Source: Phycisphaerae bacterium | Lineage (GTDB): Bacteria > Planctomycetota > Phycisphaerae > Sedimentisphaerales > Anaerobacaceae | Reading direction: 5' to 3' | Assembly: GCA_016782865.1 (NCBI GenBank) | Contig: JADHXR010000003.1 | Span: forward strand, 48,961 to 112,960 | Length of the DNA stretch: 64,000 bases | Shown here: in pieces, positions 1-8,939 of the stretch | How the letters are laid out: each line of letters opens with the position of its first letter | Numbering within the stretch: position 1 is the stretch's first letter | The notes under the pieces: model-generated | The model's input: the letters and a program-made list of their open reading frames with translations, nothing else | The model's database searches: none | What the model was told of the DNA's origin: nothing | Translations under genes and position numbers: made by a program

Positions 1-501
1 GAAGCCCGGGGCGTGGCTGTTTTCCAGCACACCGTCGACGTAGATGTAGCCGGTGTTGCCTCGCCGAACATATGTGAGCATATGCCACTGCCCATCGGTG
101 ACAATGGTGGTCGAGTGGCCCTGGTAGCTGCCGTCATACATTGCAGCTCGCTGGTTGTCCGTGGCAAACAGGGCCACGTTGCCTCCGGTGCCACTATTGA
201 CGGAAAACCAGTCCCCATGGTCGGTTGTCTTGACCCAGGCGCTCATGGTTACGTCGTTGCTCGTAACATTGTCAGCGACGCCATCCATCGTTATGTAGTC
301 GTCTCCGTCAAGGAATACAGCCTGGCCGAGCCAGCCATCGACGAAGTCCGGGTCGCCGGCGAGTGTCGCCTCGTTACCCAGACCGGAAGAGTCCAGCGTA
401 CCACCGTCGAACTTCCAGAAGCCGACGAGATCAGCGGCGCCGGCAGCGCTGGCCAGAATCAGCGCCAGGACCAAAGATACGTAAGTCAATTTCCCAGTCA
501 T
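1..501 (-). CDS. LamG-domain secreted protein (C-terminus beyond window)
   Basis: The minus strand is open from an ATG at 501 to the window edge (167 codons, no stop). It starts with a signal peptide (MTGKLTYVSLVLALILASA) and then a LamG/concanavalin-like domain: 'LVGFWKFDG', 'DSSGLGNEATL', 'AVFLDGDDYI', 'TMSAWVKT', 'DGQWHMLTYV', 'GYIYVDGVL'. A strong AGGAGG ribosome site sits about 7 nt upstream of the start (plus-strand 508-515). LamG domains bind carbohydrate or act as adhesion modules in exported planctomycete proteins. The enzymatic or structural role of the missing part cannot be told. Confidence 0.85.
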   Translation of the reverse strand, partial: MTGKLTYVSLVLALILASAAGAADLVGFWKFDGGTLDSSGLGNEATLAGDPDFVDGWLGQAVFLDGDDYITMDGVADNVTSNDVTMSAWVKTTDHGDWFSVNSGTGGNVALFATDNQRAAMYDGSYQGHSTTIVTDGQWHMLTYVRRGNTGYIYVDGVLENSHAPGF

Positions 502-585
502 AGCGAATCCTCCTTCTCAAAATGAAGCAAAGACCAATAGATGTGCTTCAGCACACACACCGAAGCACCAGCTTTTCACAATACC

Positions 586-616
586 GTTATAGATGCTGCA
601 GCAAAGTGGTTGTCAA
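586..616 (-). promoter_or_regulatory. Candidate sigma70-type promoter for the LamG gene
   Basis: On the minus strand TTGACA (616-611) is followed by TCTATA after 17 nt or TATAAC after 19 nt (around 593-586). It points at the LamG gene and would give a leader of about 75-80 nt. It was read by eye; only the -35 hexamer is perfect. Confidence 0.35.
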
Positions 617-908
617 ACCTGTGCAGATCCGGCCAGAGAAACTTCTTGCGAGTTGACACGACCTCCTTTTTTTACGAACACCCAAAATAGGCGGTCTATT
701 AAGAATGAGAATCCACAAGAATCCAACAATCTCACTTATACCACATTGGCGACGTTGGCGTCAAGGAAAATCATCGAATAGTCCCCTGTTGCACCAAGAA
801 ACCTTCAAGTATCAGGATGGGTTGGGTGTCACCCTGAGAAAGAGGCTCAGCGGCGCAGCTGAGCAAGAGCATGCAAGATTATAGGGGAAATCCGAGATAA
901 ATGGGAAA
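617..908. other. Intergenic stretch without recognisable gene
   Basis: No convincing coding region was seen. It contains a 7-bp stem hairpin at 845-864 (GCTCAGC, loop GGCGCA, GCTGAGC) with no T-run after it. The short open frames here have no recognisable protein features. Confidence 0.4.
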
Positions 909-926
909 TCCCAGATTTGTCTTGTT

Positions 927-1304
927 TTGGGCGTCCAGATATCTCATCATTACCTCACCGGCGTTAAAGGGTTGGATAACCTTATCTGGGTGTGGGATAT
1001 GCAGGATATCGACAGAACCTGGGCCGAATACAATCCGGGAGATGAGTATTGGGATATCCTGTGCTTCGATGTCTATTCCGACGGTTACCGCCAAAGCTGG
1101 TATGATTACGCGGTGTCCATTGCCGGCGACAAACCTTTGGCCATTGGCGAATGCTCGAAACTGCCCTCTCTTGCCCAATTGGACTCGCAACCGAAGTACG
1201 TTTTCTTCATGGCGTGGGCGGAGTTGGTGTACAAACGCAACACGGCAGCCGAAATAACCGAATTATACAATTCATCGAGGGTGATAACTCGTGATGAGTT
1301 GTGA
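927..1304 (+). pseudogene. GH26 beta-mannanase C-terminal fragment
   Basis: The roughly 125 codons match the C-terminal part of glycoside hydrolase family 26 endo-beta-mannanases: 'NLIWVWDM', 'PGDEYWDILCFDVYSDGYR', 'KPLAIGECSKLPS' (the conserved GE region with the presumed nucleophile Glu), 'FFMAWAELVYK', and an ending like 'NSSRVITRDEL'. The frame stays open upstream to about 890 but the sequence there does not resemble GH26. The first two thirds of the (beta/alpha)8 barrel, with the acid/base Glu, are missing and no ribosome site is visible. It is read as a remnant. Confidence 0.7.
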
Positions 1305-1378
1305 CATTTGGTCTATTCTATTGAAACACAGGCATTTATTTCTCCGGACCTCTCAGTCACAATCTTGTCCGTTTTGTG

Positions 1379-4369
1379 CTACTGACCAATTGGTCTTCCC
1401 GGCGCTAAGTCCTTGCCCGCCAATCCCGGATAGTCCGGTCCATAGCGATAGGCTCTAAAAATCGGAGTTCCCCGTCCCGGTCCACCGGGAGGGCCCTCCA
1501 TTGGTGGTGGACCGCCTGGACCATCCATCCCTGGTCCACGCCTGTTATTCGATCCACGTCTCACGCTATCGCGCATCCCTGGGCCACGCTGGCGACCAGG
1601 GCCACGCATACCCGGCCCACCCATCGGAGGCATTCGCATACCGGGGCCACCCGGGCTGCCCATAGGAGGCATTCCCATATCGGGACCGCCCGGGCCGCCC
1701 ATAGGAGGTATTCCCATACCGGGGCCAGAATCTCCAGGTCCAGGACCCCGACCGGAATCAGGATGGACGTATTTCCAGACTATTTTCTCATCGGGCAAGA
1801 TTTCAAAAATCGTTCCTACAGCTCCGCTGCAAATCAGGGTGTTGCCGTTTGGAAGCCGTTGCGCTCCGGATATATTCTGTGAGAAGAAATCCGGCTTGTT
1901 TTCATCGGTGTATATCCAATCCGCTTCTTTCGGTCCATAGGCGGAATCCGAAATGAGGGTGTAGCGACCGCTTTCGTCGACGGCCGGGACGATCACATCG
2001 ACGGACGAGTAACGCCCATCAGAACGCCCCTGACCGTTGTTAAATATCATGATGTTTCCCGCCCCAACCAAGCCGGGTTCGATCCAGGTCGCATCGTGCT
2101 GAGCGAACAGTTTTTGATCGCTTGAATCACCCGCCCGGTATACCTGAGGATTACCCCAGCGGTATAGAATGTCCCCACCCTTGCCGCTACGTCCTCCTGA
2201 ATGTCCTGCGGCTTCTTCTGTGGTCGTACTATGGTCGATGACGTATATCTCGCTCATCGTATGTAGGCTCAGCACGATCTGATCCAATTGCGGATTGTAG
2301 TCGATGGAGTTTGTGTGATTCCAATCCTCGCCTATTCTTCCACGGCGGGCAGTGTAATTCAGGTCGAGCAGTTCGGGATGTTTGGCGACATCTCCGTAGT
2401 TCGCTTTGGAGGAATCGAAATCCTGGATCACATGATCCCACAAATGCCATTGCCAGACGATTTCGCCGCTCGTCTTTCCGGTTGGTTTCACTTCTATCAC
2501 ATGGTCCACCCAAAAGCCCCGGTCTGCGATTTTTTCCGGATTCCGTCCGGCAGCGATCAACTCATCTCTAGCCTTTATTTCCCAGGCAATCATCAATATG
2601 TTGCCGTTCGGCGTGTATTCGATGTCGTGATGAAGAAGATACTTGTCGCTTGAAAATTCATAGTCCCAGACCAATTCACCGTTCCAGGTGAATTCCTGCA
2701 CGTGGCCACCGGAACCACCGGCGCCGAAGGTCCTGTTTTCTTTCGGCCCCATTGCCCCCGTTCGCAGCAAATGACCGTTTTCCAATAGATAGACGGAATG
2801 CGCCGGCCTGTAATCGCTTTTCCACGTGTTGATAACTCGCCCTTCATTGTCGATCAGATAGGTCGTCGTCGAATCGATGGGAGCAAACAAGGTATATCCC
2901 TTGAAGGACCCTTCAGCGTTGATAATCACGCCTGTTGGCTGCTCTTGAGGTCTTCTCCTTTGCATGGTGCCAGGGTTTTGTCGCATCCTGTCATCCGGAC
3001 CCATGCGTTCTCCCATCTGTGGCGGGCGTCCTGGCGCTTGCCTAGTCTGGATTTGCGGCCCGGTGGTGCGCGGCTCTGCCGTGCCGCCGCGTACGCAACG
3101 GACGAAGTTGTAGATTCGGATCACGTCGCCCTGCGGCCCGCGGCCATACGGAAATCTCGACGGGTCGCCCGATTTGGGATCGCTGCGTTGCGAGCCGGCG
3201 CCGTGGACGTCCATCAGTTGGGGCTGGCCGGTCTGCCTGTTCCGCATCCAGCCAAAAGACCTTCCGAACGCGACGTAGGCCGCGGTACTGGCCCTCGACA
3301 GGCCGGCATGAGTCGTCCCGCTCCAGCAACAGGGATAGTCCTCCTGGCCGCCTTCGGCAGCAAACGACGTCGTCTGAAAGACCGGATCGATCGCCGCTGA
3401 ATTCGTCGTAGCAGGTGAACGTGTGTAGTCCACGATGCTTTGGAGCTCCTTAACGTTGGGGAGCCGCCAGTCCGAATAGCCTGCGTACTCCAGATTCTCA
3501 GCCCATGCAAGTGCCTCCTGCCAATTGAGCTTTCCGTCTTTGTTTCCACCTGCCCTGAGCCTGCCGCTGTCTACTTCCATCCACATCAGGCTGGTAGCCT
3601 TATCTGTCACTGTTCCGTTGCCATTGTCTTTGAAGTCATTTTTCCCGTAGCTTGTGTTGCCTCGCACGTACAGGACATAAAATGTCTTATCTGTAGCCGT
3701 ACGCGGACTTCTCATACCGTAACCTTTGATCCGACCGTCGGCAAAATTCACGCCGAACATGGTCTGGTCACCACGCATCGTGGTGCTGACGTACTTCGTA
3801 CAGGTCGCAAACTGTGAATCGATGATCCGCTCGCCTCTGGCGGCGTTGCCGTACTGGAACTTGAAGTACTTCCTGTCAATGAACGGCTTCTGCCTGGAGG
3901 AGTCCCGGCTCATCGGATCCGGATCGGTGCCGCTAAAGAGAATGAGCGAGTACAGCTCCTTGATGGTCGGCAGCCGCCAGTCCTTGTAGCCGGCGAGCCG
4001 GCATTTGAAGGCTCCGGCAACGGCTTGCTTGAATGTCATTTTTTCGCCGGGATCGCTCTGCCACATCAAGCCTGTGTTCAGGTCCGTCACTGTGCCGTCG
4101 CCGTTGTCTTTGTAGGCAGGCTCATTGCCGATATAGTGCGCATCCTGACCGAAAAAGTCGGCGTTGGCTTTGGGATATTCCATTTCTGCATTGTTGCCGT
4201 AGCACCTGACTTGGGCCGTATCGACGATTGCGTACGGGACACTGTCGGCTGATCCTTCCGTTACCGATGGGCCTGGAATCCAAGTGAGAATAGTCATGCA
4301 TAGGATCAAGGGCAAGTAACAATGGAGCCATACTTTTTCCTCGGCAGCATTATTCGGATGTTCAATCAT
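1379..4369 (-). CDS. DUF1566-DUF1566-arylsulfotransferase-like secreted protein with Gly/Pro/Met-rich tail
   Basis: A 996-residue protein. The ATG at 4369 is chosen over a frame-open start at 4474 because AGGAG lies 9 nt upstream and a hydrophobic export segment follows ('WLHCYLPLILCMTILTW'). Two DUF1566/Lcl-type repeats come next, roughly residues 85-245 and 245-430, each with 'NG(D/N)GTVTD', 'LMW' and 'GYxDWRLP(T/N)xKEL'. An arylsulfotransferase-like propeller follows at about 480-830 ('GYTLFAPIDST', 'HHDIEYTPNGNILM', 'NHTNSIDYN', 'QHDATWIEPG'). The last 130 or so residues are GPGM/PPMGGP repeats ending 'FRAYRYGPDYPGLAGKDLAPG'. Known family members move sulfuryl groups between phenolic compounds in the periplasm; substrate and activity here are inferred only. 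It is transcribed alone, convergent with the GH26 remnant. Confidence 0.85.
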   Translation of the reverse strand: MIEHPNNAAEEKVWLHCYLPLILCMTILTWIPGPSVTEGSADSVPYAIVDTAQVRCYGNNAEMEYPKANADFFGQDAHYIGNEPAYKDNGDGTVTDLNTGLMWQSDPGEKMTFKQAVAGAFKCRLAGYKDWRLPTIKELYSLILFSGTDPDPMSRDSSRQKPFIDRKYFKFQYGNAARGERIIDSQFATCTKYVSTTMRGDQTMFGVNFADGRIKGYGMRSPRTATDKTFYVLYVRGNTSYGKNDFKDNGNGTVTDKATSLMWMEVDSGRLRAGGNKDGKLNWQEALAWAENLEYAGYSDWRLPNVKELQSIVDYTRSPATTNSAAIDPVFQTTSFAAEGGQEDYPCCWSGTTHAGLSRASTAAYVAFGRSFGWMRNRQTGQPQLMDVHGAGSQRSDPKSGDPSRFPYGRGPQGDVIRIYNFVRCVRGGTAEPRTTGPQIQTRQAPGRPPQMGERMGPDDRMRQNPGTMQRRRPQEQPTGVIINAEGSFKGYTLFAPIDSTTTYLIDNEGRVINTWKSDYRPAHSVYLLENGHLLRTGAMGPKENRTFGAGGSGGHVQEFTWNGELVWDYEFSSDKYLLHHDIEYTPNGNILMIAWEIKARDELIAAGRNPEKIADRGFWVDHVIEVKPTGKTSGEIVWQWHLWDHVIQDFDSSKANYGDVAKHPELLDLNYTARRGRIGEDWNHTNSIDYNPQLDQIVLSLHTMSEIYVIDHSTTTEEAAGHSGGRSGKGGDILYRWGNPQVYRAGDSSDQKLFAQHDATWIEPGLVGAGNIMIFNNGQGRSDGRYSSVDVIVPAVDESGRYTLISDSAYGPKEADWIYTDENKPDFFSQNISGAQRLPNGNTLICSGAVGTIFEILPDEKIVWKYVHPDSGRGPGPGDSGPGMGIPPMGGPGGPDMGMPPMGSPGGPGMRMPPMGGPGMRGPGRQRGPGMRDSVRRGSNNRRGPGMDGPGGPPPMEGPPGGPGRGTPIFRAYRYGPDYPGLAGKDLAPGRPIGQ

Positions 4370-4558
4370 TGGAATTCTCCTATCTTCACGGTGTTTACGA
4401 TTCACATCGATATAGGTCGCCTGCGAACGGCGGCTTTGTTGCAAAGCCCGGCAAGAACCTGTTTCGTCACACACCAGCAGTACCGACGTATGACCCTTTC
4501 ATTCAGCAAGTGGCCGGGAATTGGCTTTGGTTACAGTCGAAAATCTTTCTTCTCTAAT

Positions 4559-4834
4559 TTAGTGTGTTAGTAGATCAATGGTTTTTGTAACTTCTTCAGG
4601 AGCCAGCAAGCTTCGAAGATGAGGTTCGTGACCTTTTTGTGCGCCTCGTTTCTTTTTACGACCGTTCTTCTTTTTTCTTTTTTGAGGATTCGAGTTAGGT
4701 CCAAAATCAGAAGAAGGCGGTTTCGAAGAGTTTTTTGAGTTCATCCCCAAAAGCCTTTCCAACTCTTGGATACGTTTCTTTAACTCTTCGTTTTCTCTTT
4801 TCAATTGCTCGATTATAGTATCTTTGTCACACAC
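4559..4834 (-). pseudogene. IS66-family transposase N-terminal remnant
   Basis: A 91-codon frame with an N-terminal leucine-zipper-like coiled coil ('IIEQLKRENEELKKRIQELE'), the IS66 signature 'NSKNSSKPPSSD', a Lys/Arg-rich stretch and 'GAQKGHEPHLRSLL'. It stops where an intact IS66 transposase (about 500 residues) would enter its zinc finger and DDE domain. No catalytic part, tnpA/tnpB partner or terminal repeat was found nearby, so this is an inactive stub. It marks past insertion next to the DJ-1 gene. Confidence 0.75.
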
Positions 4835-5021
4835 TCCTTTTGTGTAACATATTATCTACAAAAGCGCAATTGCCTATCTTAACAAAATGGGTTTATGTGA
4901 AATATTTTTGTCGATCAGTTGAACGCTTACGAAGTTCTTTCGTCTCTGGCATAGGGCTCTGCAAACAGATGCGTCAATCTTCATAATTCGGCGTGGCACA
5001 TATACAAACCTTACTTCTCCG

Positions 5022-5050
5022 TTGACAATGTCTTGCGGCGGCTTTAATAT
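5022..5050 (+). promoter_or_regulatory. Sigma70-type promoter of DJ-1/PfpI gene
   Basis: A perfect TTGACA (5022-5027), a 17-nt spacer and TAATAT (5045-5050) lie 42 nt before the ATG at 5093. It is the best consensus housekeeping promoter seen in the window and probably drives the DJ-1 gene and the oxidoreductase behind it. Confidence 0.7.
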
Positions 5051-5092
5051 TCGGATGCAAGAACTTGAGAACTGTCTGAAGAGGTTGAAGAA

Positions 5093-5671
5093 ATGGATAA
5101 AGTACTTATTATAGTCGGCGACGCCACCGAGACCGTGGATACGCTGTATCCATACTATCGTCTGCAGGAAGACGGTTTTGAGCCGGTGGTGGCCAGGCCT
5201 GAGAAGCGGCGGTATCACATGGTCATGCACGAGATTCCCCCGGACTGGGACGGGCAGGTGACCCGCGAATGGGAGGGCTACACGCTACAGGCTGACATCG
5301 CTTTCAAGGACGTCAAACCCGAAGAATATGTGGGGATTTTCTTCTCGGGCGGTCGTGCGCCGGAGTATATACGCTACGACGAAGACCTCGTGCGCATTAC
5401 CCGGCACTTCTTCCATGAGAAAAAACCGATCGCCAGCGTCTGTCACGGCGTGGAGATACCGGCTTACGCCGGCTGTGTGAAGGGCCGGAAGATGGCGACC
5501 GTTCCCAAATGCAAGTTCGATCTGGAGGTTTGCGGCGGGACTTTCGTAAACGCAGCCTGCGTTGTGGACGGCAACCTGGTCAGCGGACGGACATACCACG
5601 ACCACGGCTGCTATGTCGGCGTGTGGATCAAAATGCTGATAGAGGCGCGCCAAGAGGCGAGGCAGGCGTAA
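5093..5671 (+). CDS. DJ-1/PfpI family protein
   Basis: A 192-residue single-domain protein of the class I glutamine-amidotransferase-like fold. It starts 'MDKVLIIVGDATE', has 'GIFFSGGRAPEY', and carries the nucleophile elbow 'ASVCHGV' with Cys117-His118. Family members include glyoxalases, chaperones and proteases, so the reaction is not determined. No signal peptide is seen, so it is probably cytoplasmic. It lies behind a consensus promoter and 19 nt ahead of the oxidoreductase, suggesting a two-gene operon. Length is usual for the family. Confidence 0.88.
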   Translation: MDKVLIIVGDATETVDTLYPYYRLQEDGFEPVVARPEKRRYHMVMHEIPPDWDGQVTREWEGYTLQADIAFKDVKPEEYVGIFFSGGRAPEYIRYDEDLVRITRHFFHEKKPIASVCHGVEIPAYAGCVKGRKMATVPKCKFDLEVCGGTFVNAACVVDGNLVSGRTYHDHGCYVGVWIKMLIEARQEARQA

Positions 5672-5690
5672 TCTGTCGGAGGCAGTGAAA

Positions 5691-7025
5691 ATGAGCCCAA
5701 TGCAGCACAGAATCTCACGACGAACATTTGTCAGGAGCACTGCACTGACCCTTGCGGCTCCCTGTATTATTCCTTCTTCGGCATTTGGCGCCGGCGCTCG
5801 GCCGGCTCCGAGCAACCGGCTGACGATGGGCCTGATCGGCCTGGGCAGTATGGGGATGCGTCACGTCAAAGGATTCCTTCAGGAGAACGATTGCCGGATC
5901 GTAGCCGTAGGTGATGTGGACGCCGTTCGCAGGCGGGATGCTGTGAAGGAGATAAACGCCCATTACGGCAACGACGACTGCGCCCAGTACAACGACTTTC
6001 GAGAGCTTATCGCTCGCGGCGACATCGACACGCTTTGCATTGCCGTGCCGGACCATTGGCATGCGTCCCTTGCGATTGCAGGTATTCGCGCGGGCAAGGA
6101 CATCTACGGCGAGAAACCGCTGGCGCTGACGATAGCCCAGGGCCGGGCGATTGTCGACGAAGTGGATCGATACAATTGCGTGTGGCAGACCGGGAGCTGG
6201 CAACGCTCGACGGACCATTTCAGGTTTGCGTGCGAGTTGGTCCGCAACGAGCGCATCGGGCGGTTGAAGAGAGTGGAAGTGGGCATCGGTCCGGGGTTCA
6301 AATCTGCGGGCGGCAAGGATACGATTTACAGGATCGATCCGCAGCCTGTCATGCCGGTTCCGGATGGGTTCGACTACGAGATGTGGCTCGGCCAGGCGCC
6401 GTCGGCCCCCTACACCGAAAAACGCTGTCACTGGACGTTTCGCTGGATACTTGATTATTCCGGCGGGCAGGTCACCGACTGGGGCGCTCATCACATCGAC
6501 ATCGCTCACTGGGGCATGAACTGCGACGATACAGGCCCGGTCGAGGTCGTTGGTAAAGGCGTGTTTCCCGAGGACGGGCTGTGGAACGCCGCGGTCGATT
6601 ACGATTTCGAGTGTACCTACGAGAATGGCCTGGTGATGCGAGTCGCCAGCAACAATCACTGCCCGCAGGGGGTAAGATTCATCGGCGAGGACGGCTGGGT
6701 GCACGTGACGCGAGGCGGCGTGAAAACAGGTCCTGTCGATCTGCGACAAGCCAGGATCGGCCCCGACGAAATCCACTTGCCCAGACCGGCCGGCGACCAC
6801 CGCCAGGGACACAGGCGTGACTTCCTGGATTGCGTCAAGACGCGGAAGACGCCAATAACACCGGCGGAGATCGGTCACCGCTCCGCGACGGTCTGTCACC
6901 TGGGCAATATCGCGATGATCCTCGGCCGCAAGATTCGGTGGAACCCGAAGCGCGAGCAGATGATAGACGACCCCTCGACAAATCGCATGGTGGACCGCGC
7001 GATGCGCTCACCCTGGCGTCTTTAG
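5691..7025 (+). CDS. Tat-exported Gfo/Idh/MocA family oxidoreductase
   Basis: A 444-residue NAD(P)-dependent sugar-dehydrogenase-type protein. A twin-arginine signal with 'SRRTFVRS' (Arg10-Arg11) precedes a Rossmann domain with 'GLIGLGSMG' (GxGxxG at 50-55) and the hallmark 'GEKPLAL' (Glu-Lys-Pro 141-143). The C-terminal alpha/beta substrate domain has 'DWGAHHIDIAHWGM'. The ATG at 5691 is preferred to a GTG at 5685 because GGAGG (5678-5682) is 8 nt from the ATG and only 2 nt from the GTG. Exported forms are common in Planctomycetota sugar and polysaccharide pathways; the substrate is unknown. Confidence 0.9.
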   Translation: MSPMQHRISRRTFVRSTALTLAAPCIIPSSAFGAGARPAPSNRLTMGLIGLGSMGMRHVKGFLQENDCRIVAVGDVDAVRRRDAVKEINAHYGNDDCAQYNDFRELIARGDIDTLCIAVPDHWHASLAIAGIRAGKDIYGEKPLALTIAQGRAIVDEVDRYNCVWQTGSWQRSTDHFRFACELVRNERIGRLKRVEVGIGPGFKSAGGKDTIYRIDPQPVMPVPDGFDYEMWLGQAPSAPYTEKRCHWTFRWILDYSGGQVTDWGAHHIDIAHWGMNCDDTGPVEVVGKGVFPEDGLWNAAVDYDFECTYENGLVMRVASNNHCPQGVRFIGEDGWVHVTRGGVKTGPVDLRQARIGPDEIHLPRPAGDHRQGHRRDFLDCVKTRKTPITPAEIGHRSATVCHLGNIAMILGRKIRWNPKREQMIDDPSTNRMVDRAMRSPWRL

Positions 7026-7114
7026 CACTACTCAGAATAGGGCGGGGTTTGTTCCACCATCGTGCTCTATTTGTCAGGTTTCAAGCACAGGACTTCACCG
7101 TTGACGGTATTCAT

Positions 7115-7399
7115 TTATAGCCGACCGCTGGCGGCAGCGGTGCCGTCGAGGACCGATGGGCTGTCAATCTCATATTGTGCCAGGTCGCTGCAGTCGGGCG
7201 CAGGGTTCAGATTAGCCGCGTTCGACAGTGAGAGAACGCCACTCTCAGACCCGGTCACCGTGGCATTGACCAACGTTATCGGCCCGGCTGGTTTTGTGTA
7301 AGCGATGCCGGCGATGAAGCTCGGGACGCAGACGACGGCCATCAAGCCTATCCAACAGAGAAGAAGGCCGCTTGCGCCTTTGACTGTTTCTTTTACCAA
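7115..7399 (-). CDS. Small exported or membrane protein, unrecognised
   Basis: About 94 residues from a TTG at 7399 with AAAGGA 6 nt upstream; a GTG at 7426 is an alternative. It has one hydrophobic segment ('LLLCWIGLMAVVCVPSFIAG') near the N-terminus, then a polar, Thr/Ser/Asn-rich region ('PAGPITLVNATVTGSES') with no recognised motif. It could be a short secreted protein or a remnant of a longer one. It is convergent with the oxidoreductase and downstream of the TIR pair on the same strand. Confidence 0.4.
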   Translation of the reverse strand: MVKETVKGASGLLLCWIGLMAVVCVPSFIAGIAYTKPAGPITLVNATVTGSESGVLSLSNAANLNPAPDCSDLAQYEIDSPSVLDGTAAASGRL

Positions 7400-7670
7400 C
7401 AGATATCCTTTCCAAAATGGGGTCACCTGGATCTAAAGGACATTCTGATTCCGCGCCTTTTTGGCCATGCCCTCATCCCTGAATTGTATATATATTGTAC
7501 CCGAAAAGCCGCTCCAGCTCAATGGAAATGAGGCCCAAACCGCCCGTGAGACGCCCGCTGCTCGCACGCGGGAAATAACCGGGATGTATTATAGGTCGTG
7601 CGCGAAAAGTTTTTGCGGTTGCAAACCCGGCGATAATCCCTAATATGTCGCTATGCTGTCTTGCCACTCC

Positions 7671-7691
7671 AAAATGACCGATGGTCATTTT
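7671..7691 (-). terminator. Hairpin at 3' end of TIR operon
   Basis: A perfect 9-bp inverted repeat (AAAATGACC, loop GAT, GGTCATTTT) overlaps the stop codon of the second TIR gene. On the minus strand the stem ends in TTTT, as in a factor-independent terminator, but no longer U-tract follows. The arms are symmetric, so it could work in either direction. Confidence 0.5.
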
Positions 7692-8284
7692 CTGTTCCCA
7701 ATCGTAGGCAGTCGTCCCCGTTTTCGCAGGCGGATCAACTCTTGCATCATCCTTTCGCCGGAAATCATAAGGCCTGATTCCTTCCAAAGGGTATTCTTCA
7801 ATCGCTCTATAGAGGTAGGCTCCCTAAGCAGTCTGTCAGTTGGGATGCGCAACTCAACATAGGCTTTGGCCAAAGCTTGTCTATCCTTATCATTCAATGG
7901 CTTCAGCCCCTTTGAGATCAATTCAACCACCTTGCCAATTTCGGAAGACTTGAACGTTTCATATTTCGAGAAATACGCGGGTAGATGGTGTTCACCCTCG
8001 CCCTCAAGGAGGATATATATGGGCTTCTGCCAAGCAGACGCGGCCCCTATCTCTACGGCTACTGACGGAGGCGTAGCCCCTGGTTTGACGATGACCACCA
8101 AAGCCCAACTCTCGGCCAAAGCCTGCCATGTTTCCTCAACAACATTGTGAGCCGGTCCAAGCTCTGAAAGATCGAAGACAGCGAGGCCTGCGTCGGCGAA
8201 CTTCTTTGCCACGACTTCAGCCTGACTTTGCAGGTCCGACGAGTAGCTCAAGAAAATGTCATATGTCTTTTTAATTCTTGGCAT
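7685..8284 (-). CDS. TIR-domain-like protein (second gene of TIR pair)
   Basis: A 199-residue protein. Residues 1-125 resemble a TIR fold: 'YDIFLSYSSD' (beta-A), 'AGLAVFDLSEL', and 'SVAVEIGAASAW', whose Glu lies where TIR NADases keep the catalytic Glu. The rest is a charged helical region ('SIERLKNTLWKESG') with no known domain. Its ATG lies inside the end of the upstream TIR gene (14-bp overlap), implying translational coupling. Bacterial TIR proteins often cleave NAD+ or make nucleotide signals in anti-phage defence; that role is inferred from the fold only. Confidence 0.75.
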   Translation of the reverse strand: MPRIKKTYDIFLSYSSDLQSQAEVVAKKFADAGLAVFDLSELGPAHNVVEETWQALAESWALVVIVKPGATPPSVAVEIGAASAWQKPIYILLEGEGEHHLPAYFSKYETFKSSEIGKVVELISKGLKPLNDKDRQALAKAYVELRIPTDRLLREPTSIERLKNTLWKESGLMISGERMMQELIRLRKRGRLPTIGNRK

Positions 8285-8729
8285 CTTTGGCCTTTTTCAC
8301 TCTTGCAGAAATCTCGCGTGTGTAACGGTCAAAATCATTAATATTTATAGCTTTTTTATCTTTGATAACGTCTGGAACTTGGTCTATGCCAACATGGTAG
8401 AGAATTGGCATTATACGAAAATTCTTTCGCCATCCCCAAGCCGCTCCCACCTCCAAAAGTACCCATGCGCGTCCAACAGACTCGGGTGTCAGCAAAACAA
8501 CCATCTCCTGAGAACGCTTGATTTGGCGGCGAATTTCCTCAGGTATGTCGTCCCCGCCGTCAATGTCGCGGTCATCTCTAAACGTCGATGCTCCAGTTGC
8601 ATCAATCTTTTCACAGATTACTTTTGCCACCCACTTGTCAGCAGTGGCATGACTCACGAAAACCTGATAGCCGGGCCTATTTCGGCCACTTGAGTTTCGT
8701 TGCGTAATTCTCTCCCGTTTTCTGACCAT
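8271..8729 (-). CDS. TIR-domain protein (first gene of TIR pair)
   Basis: A 152-residue TIR protein: 'YQVFVSHATADKWVA' (beta-A/alpha-A), 'STFRDDRDIDGGDDIPEEI' (BB-loop region), 'SQEMVVLLTPESVGRAWV', and 'LLEVGAAWG' with the candidate catalytic Glu. The frame is open to 8843, but the stretch before 'MVRKRERITQ' does not look like protein, so the ATG at 8729 is chosen; no clear ribosome site is visible. It is co-transcribed with the TIR gene that overlaps it and divergent from the methyltransferase. The domain is nearly the whole protein; no effector or sensor is fused. Confidence 0.78.
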   Translation of the reverse strand: MVRKRERITQRNSSGRNRPGYQVFVSHATADKWVAKVICEKIDATGASTFRDDRDIDGGDDIPEEIRRQIKRSQEMVVLLTPESVGRAWVLLEVGAAWGWRKNFRIMPILYHVGIDQVPDVIKDKKAININDFDRYTREISARVKKAKDAKN

Positions 8730-8939
8730 ATACACATAGGTTAGCAGGCTGTCCGGCCCGACACAAGAGAAAATCCTGCTGAAGAATATGGATCGTAAGG
8801 GTAGAACCTTCTCTTTGTCTCGGAAGTGTACTGTGCAAAGCAAGCTAGATTACAGCTACAGGGAATGCGAATGAGCCTTGTTTCCTTAACTTTCTCCCCC
8901 GCTGCTTGCAAATCTCACGTGAATGTGTAACATGTCGGC

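Noticed and set aside
593..781. 62-codon plus-strand open frame
   Set aside because: No ribosome site, no recognisable protein features, and it crosses the likely promoter of the LamG gene.
879..1190. 103-codon minus-strand open frame over the GH26 remnant
   Set aside because: The plus strand carries clear GH26 motifs; the minus frame has none.
2075..2100. GGTTCGATCC-like string suggesting a tRNA T-arm
   Set aside because: It lies inside the arylsulfotransferase coding sequence and no cloverleaf can be formed around it.
4425..4452. GGCTTTGTTGCAAAGCC palindrome resembling an insertion-sequence end
   Set aside because: A single short palindrome with no partner end, no target duplication and no matching transposase; the nearby IS66 stub belongs to a different family.
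5715..6899. 394-codon open frame antisense to the Gfo/Idh/MocA gene
   Set aside because: Mirror of a G+C-rich real gene; Arg/Val/His-rich composition without domain.
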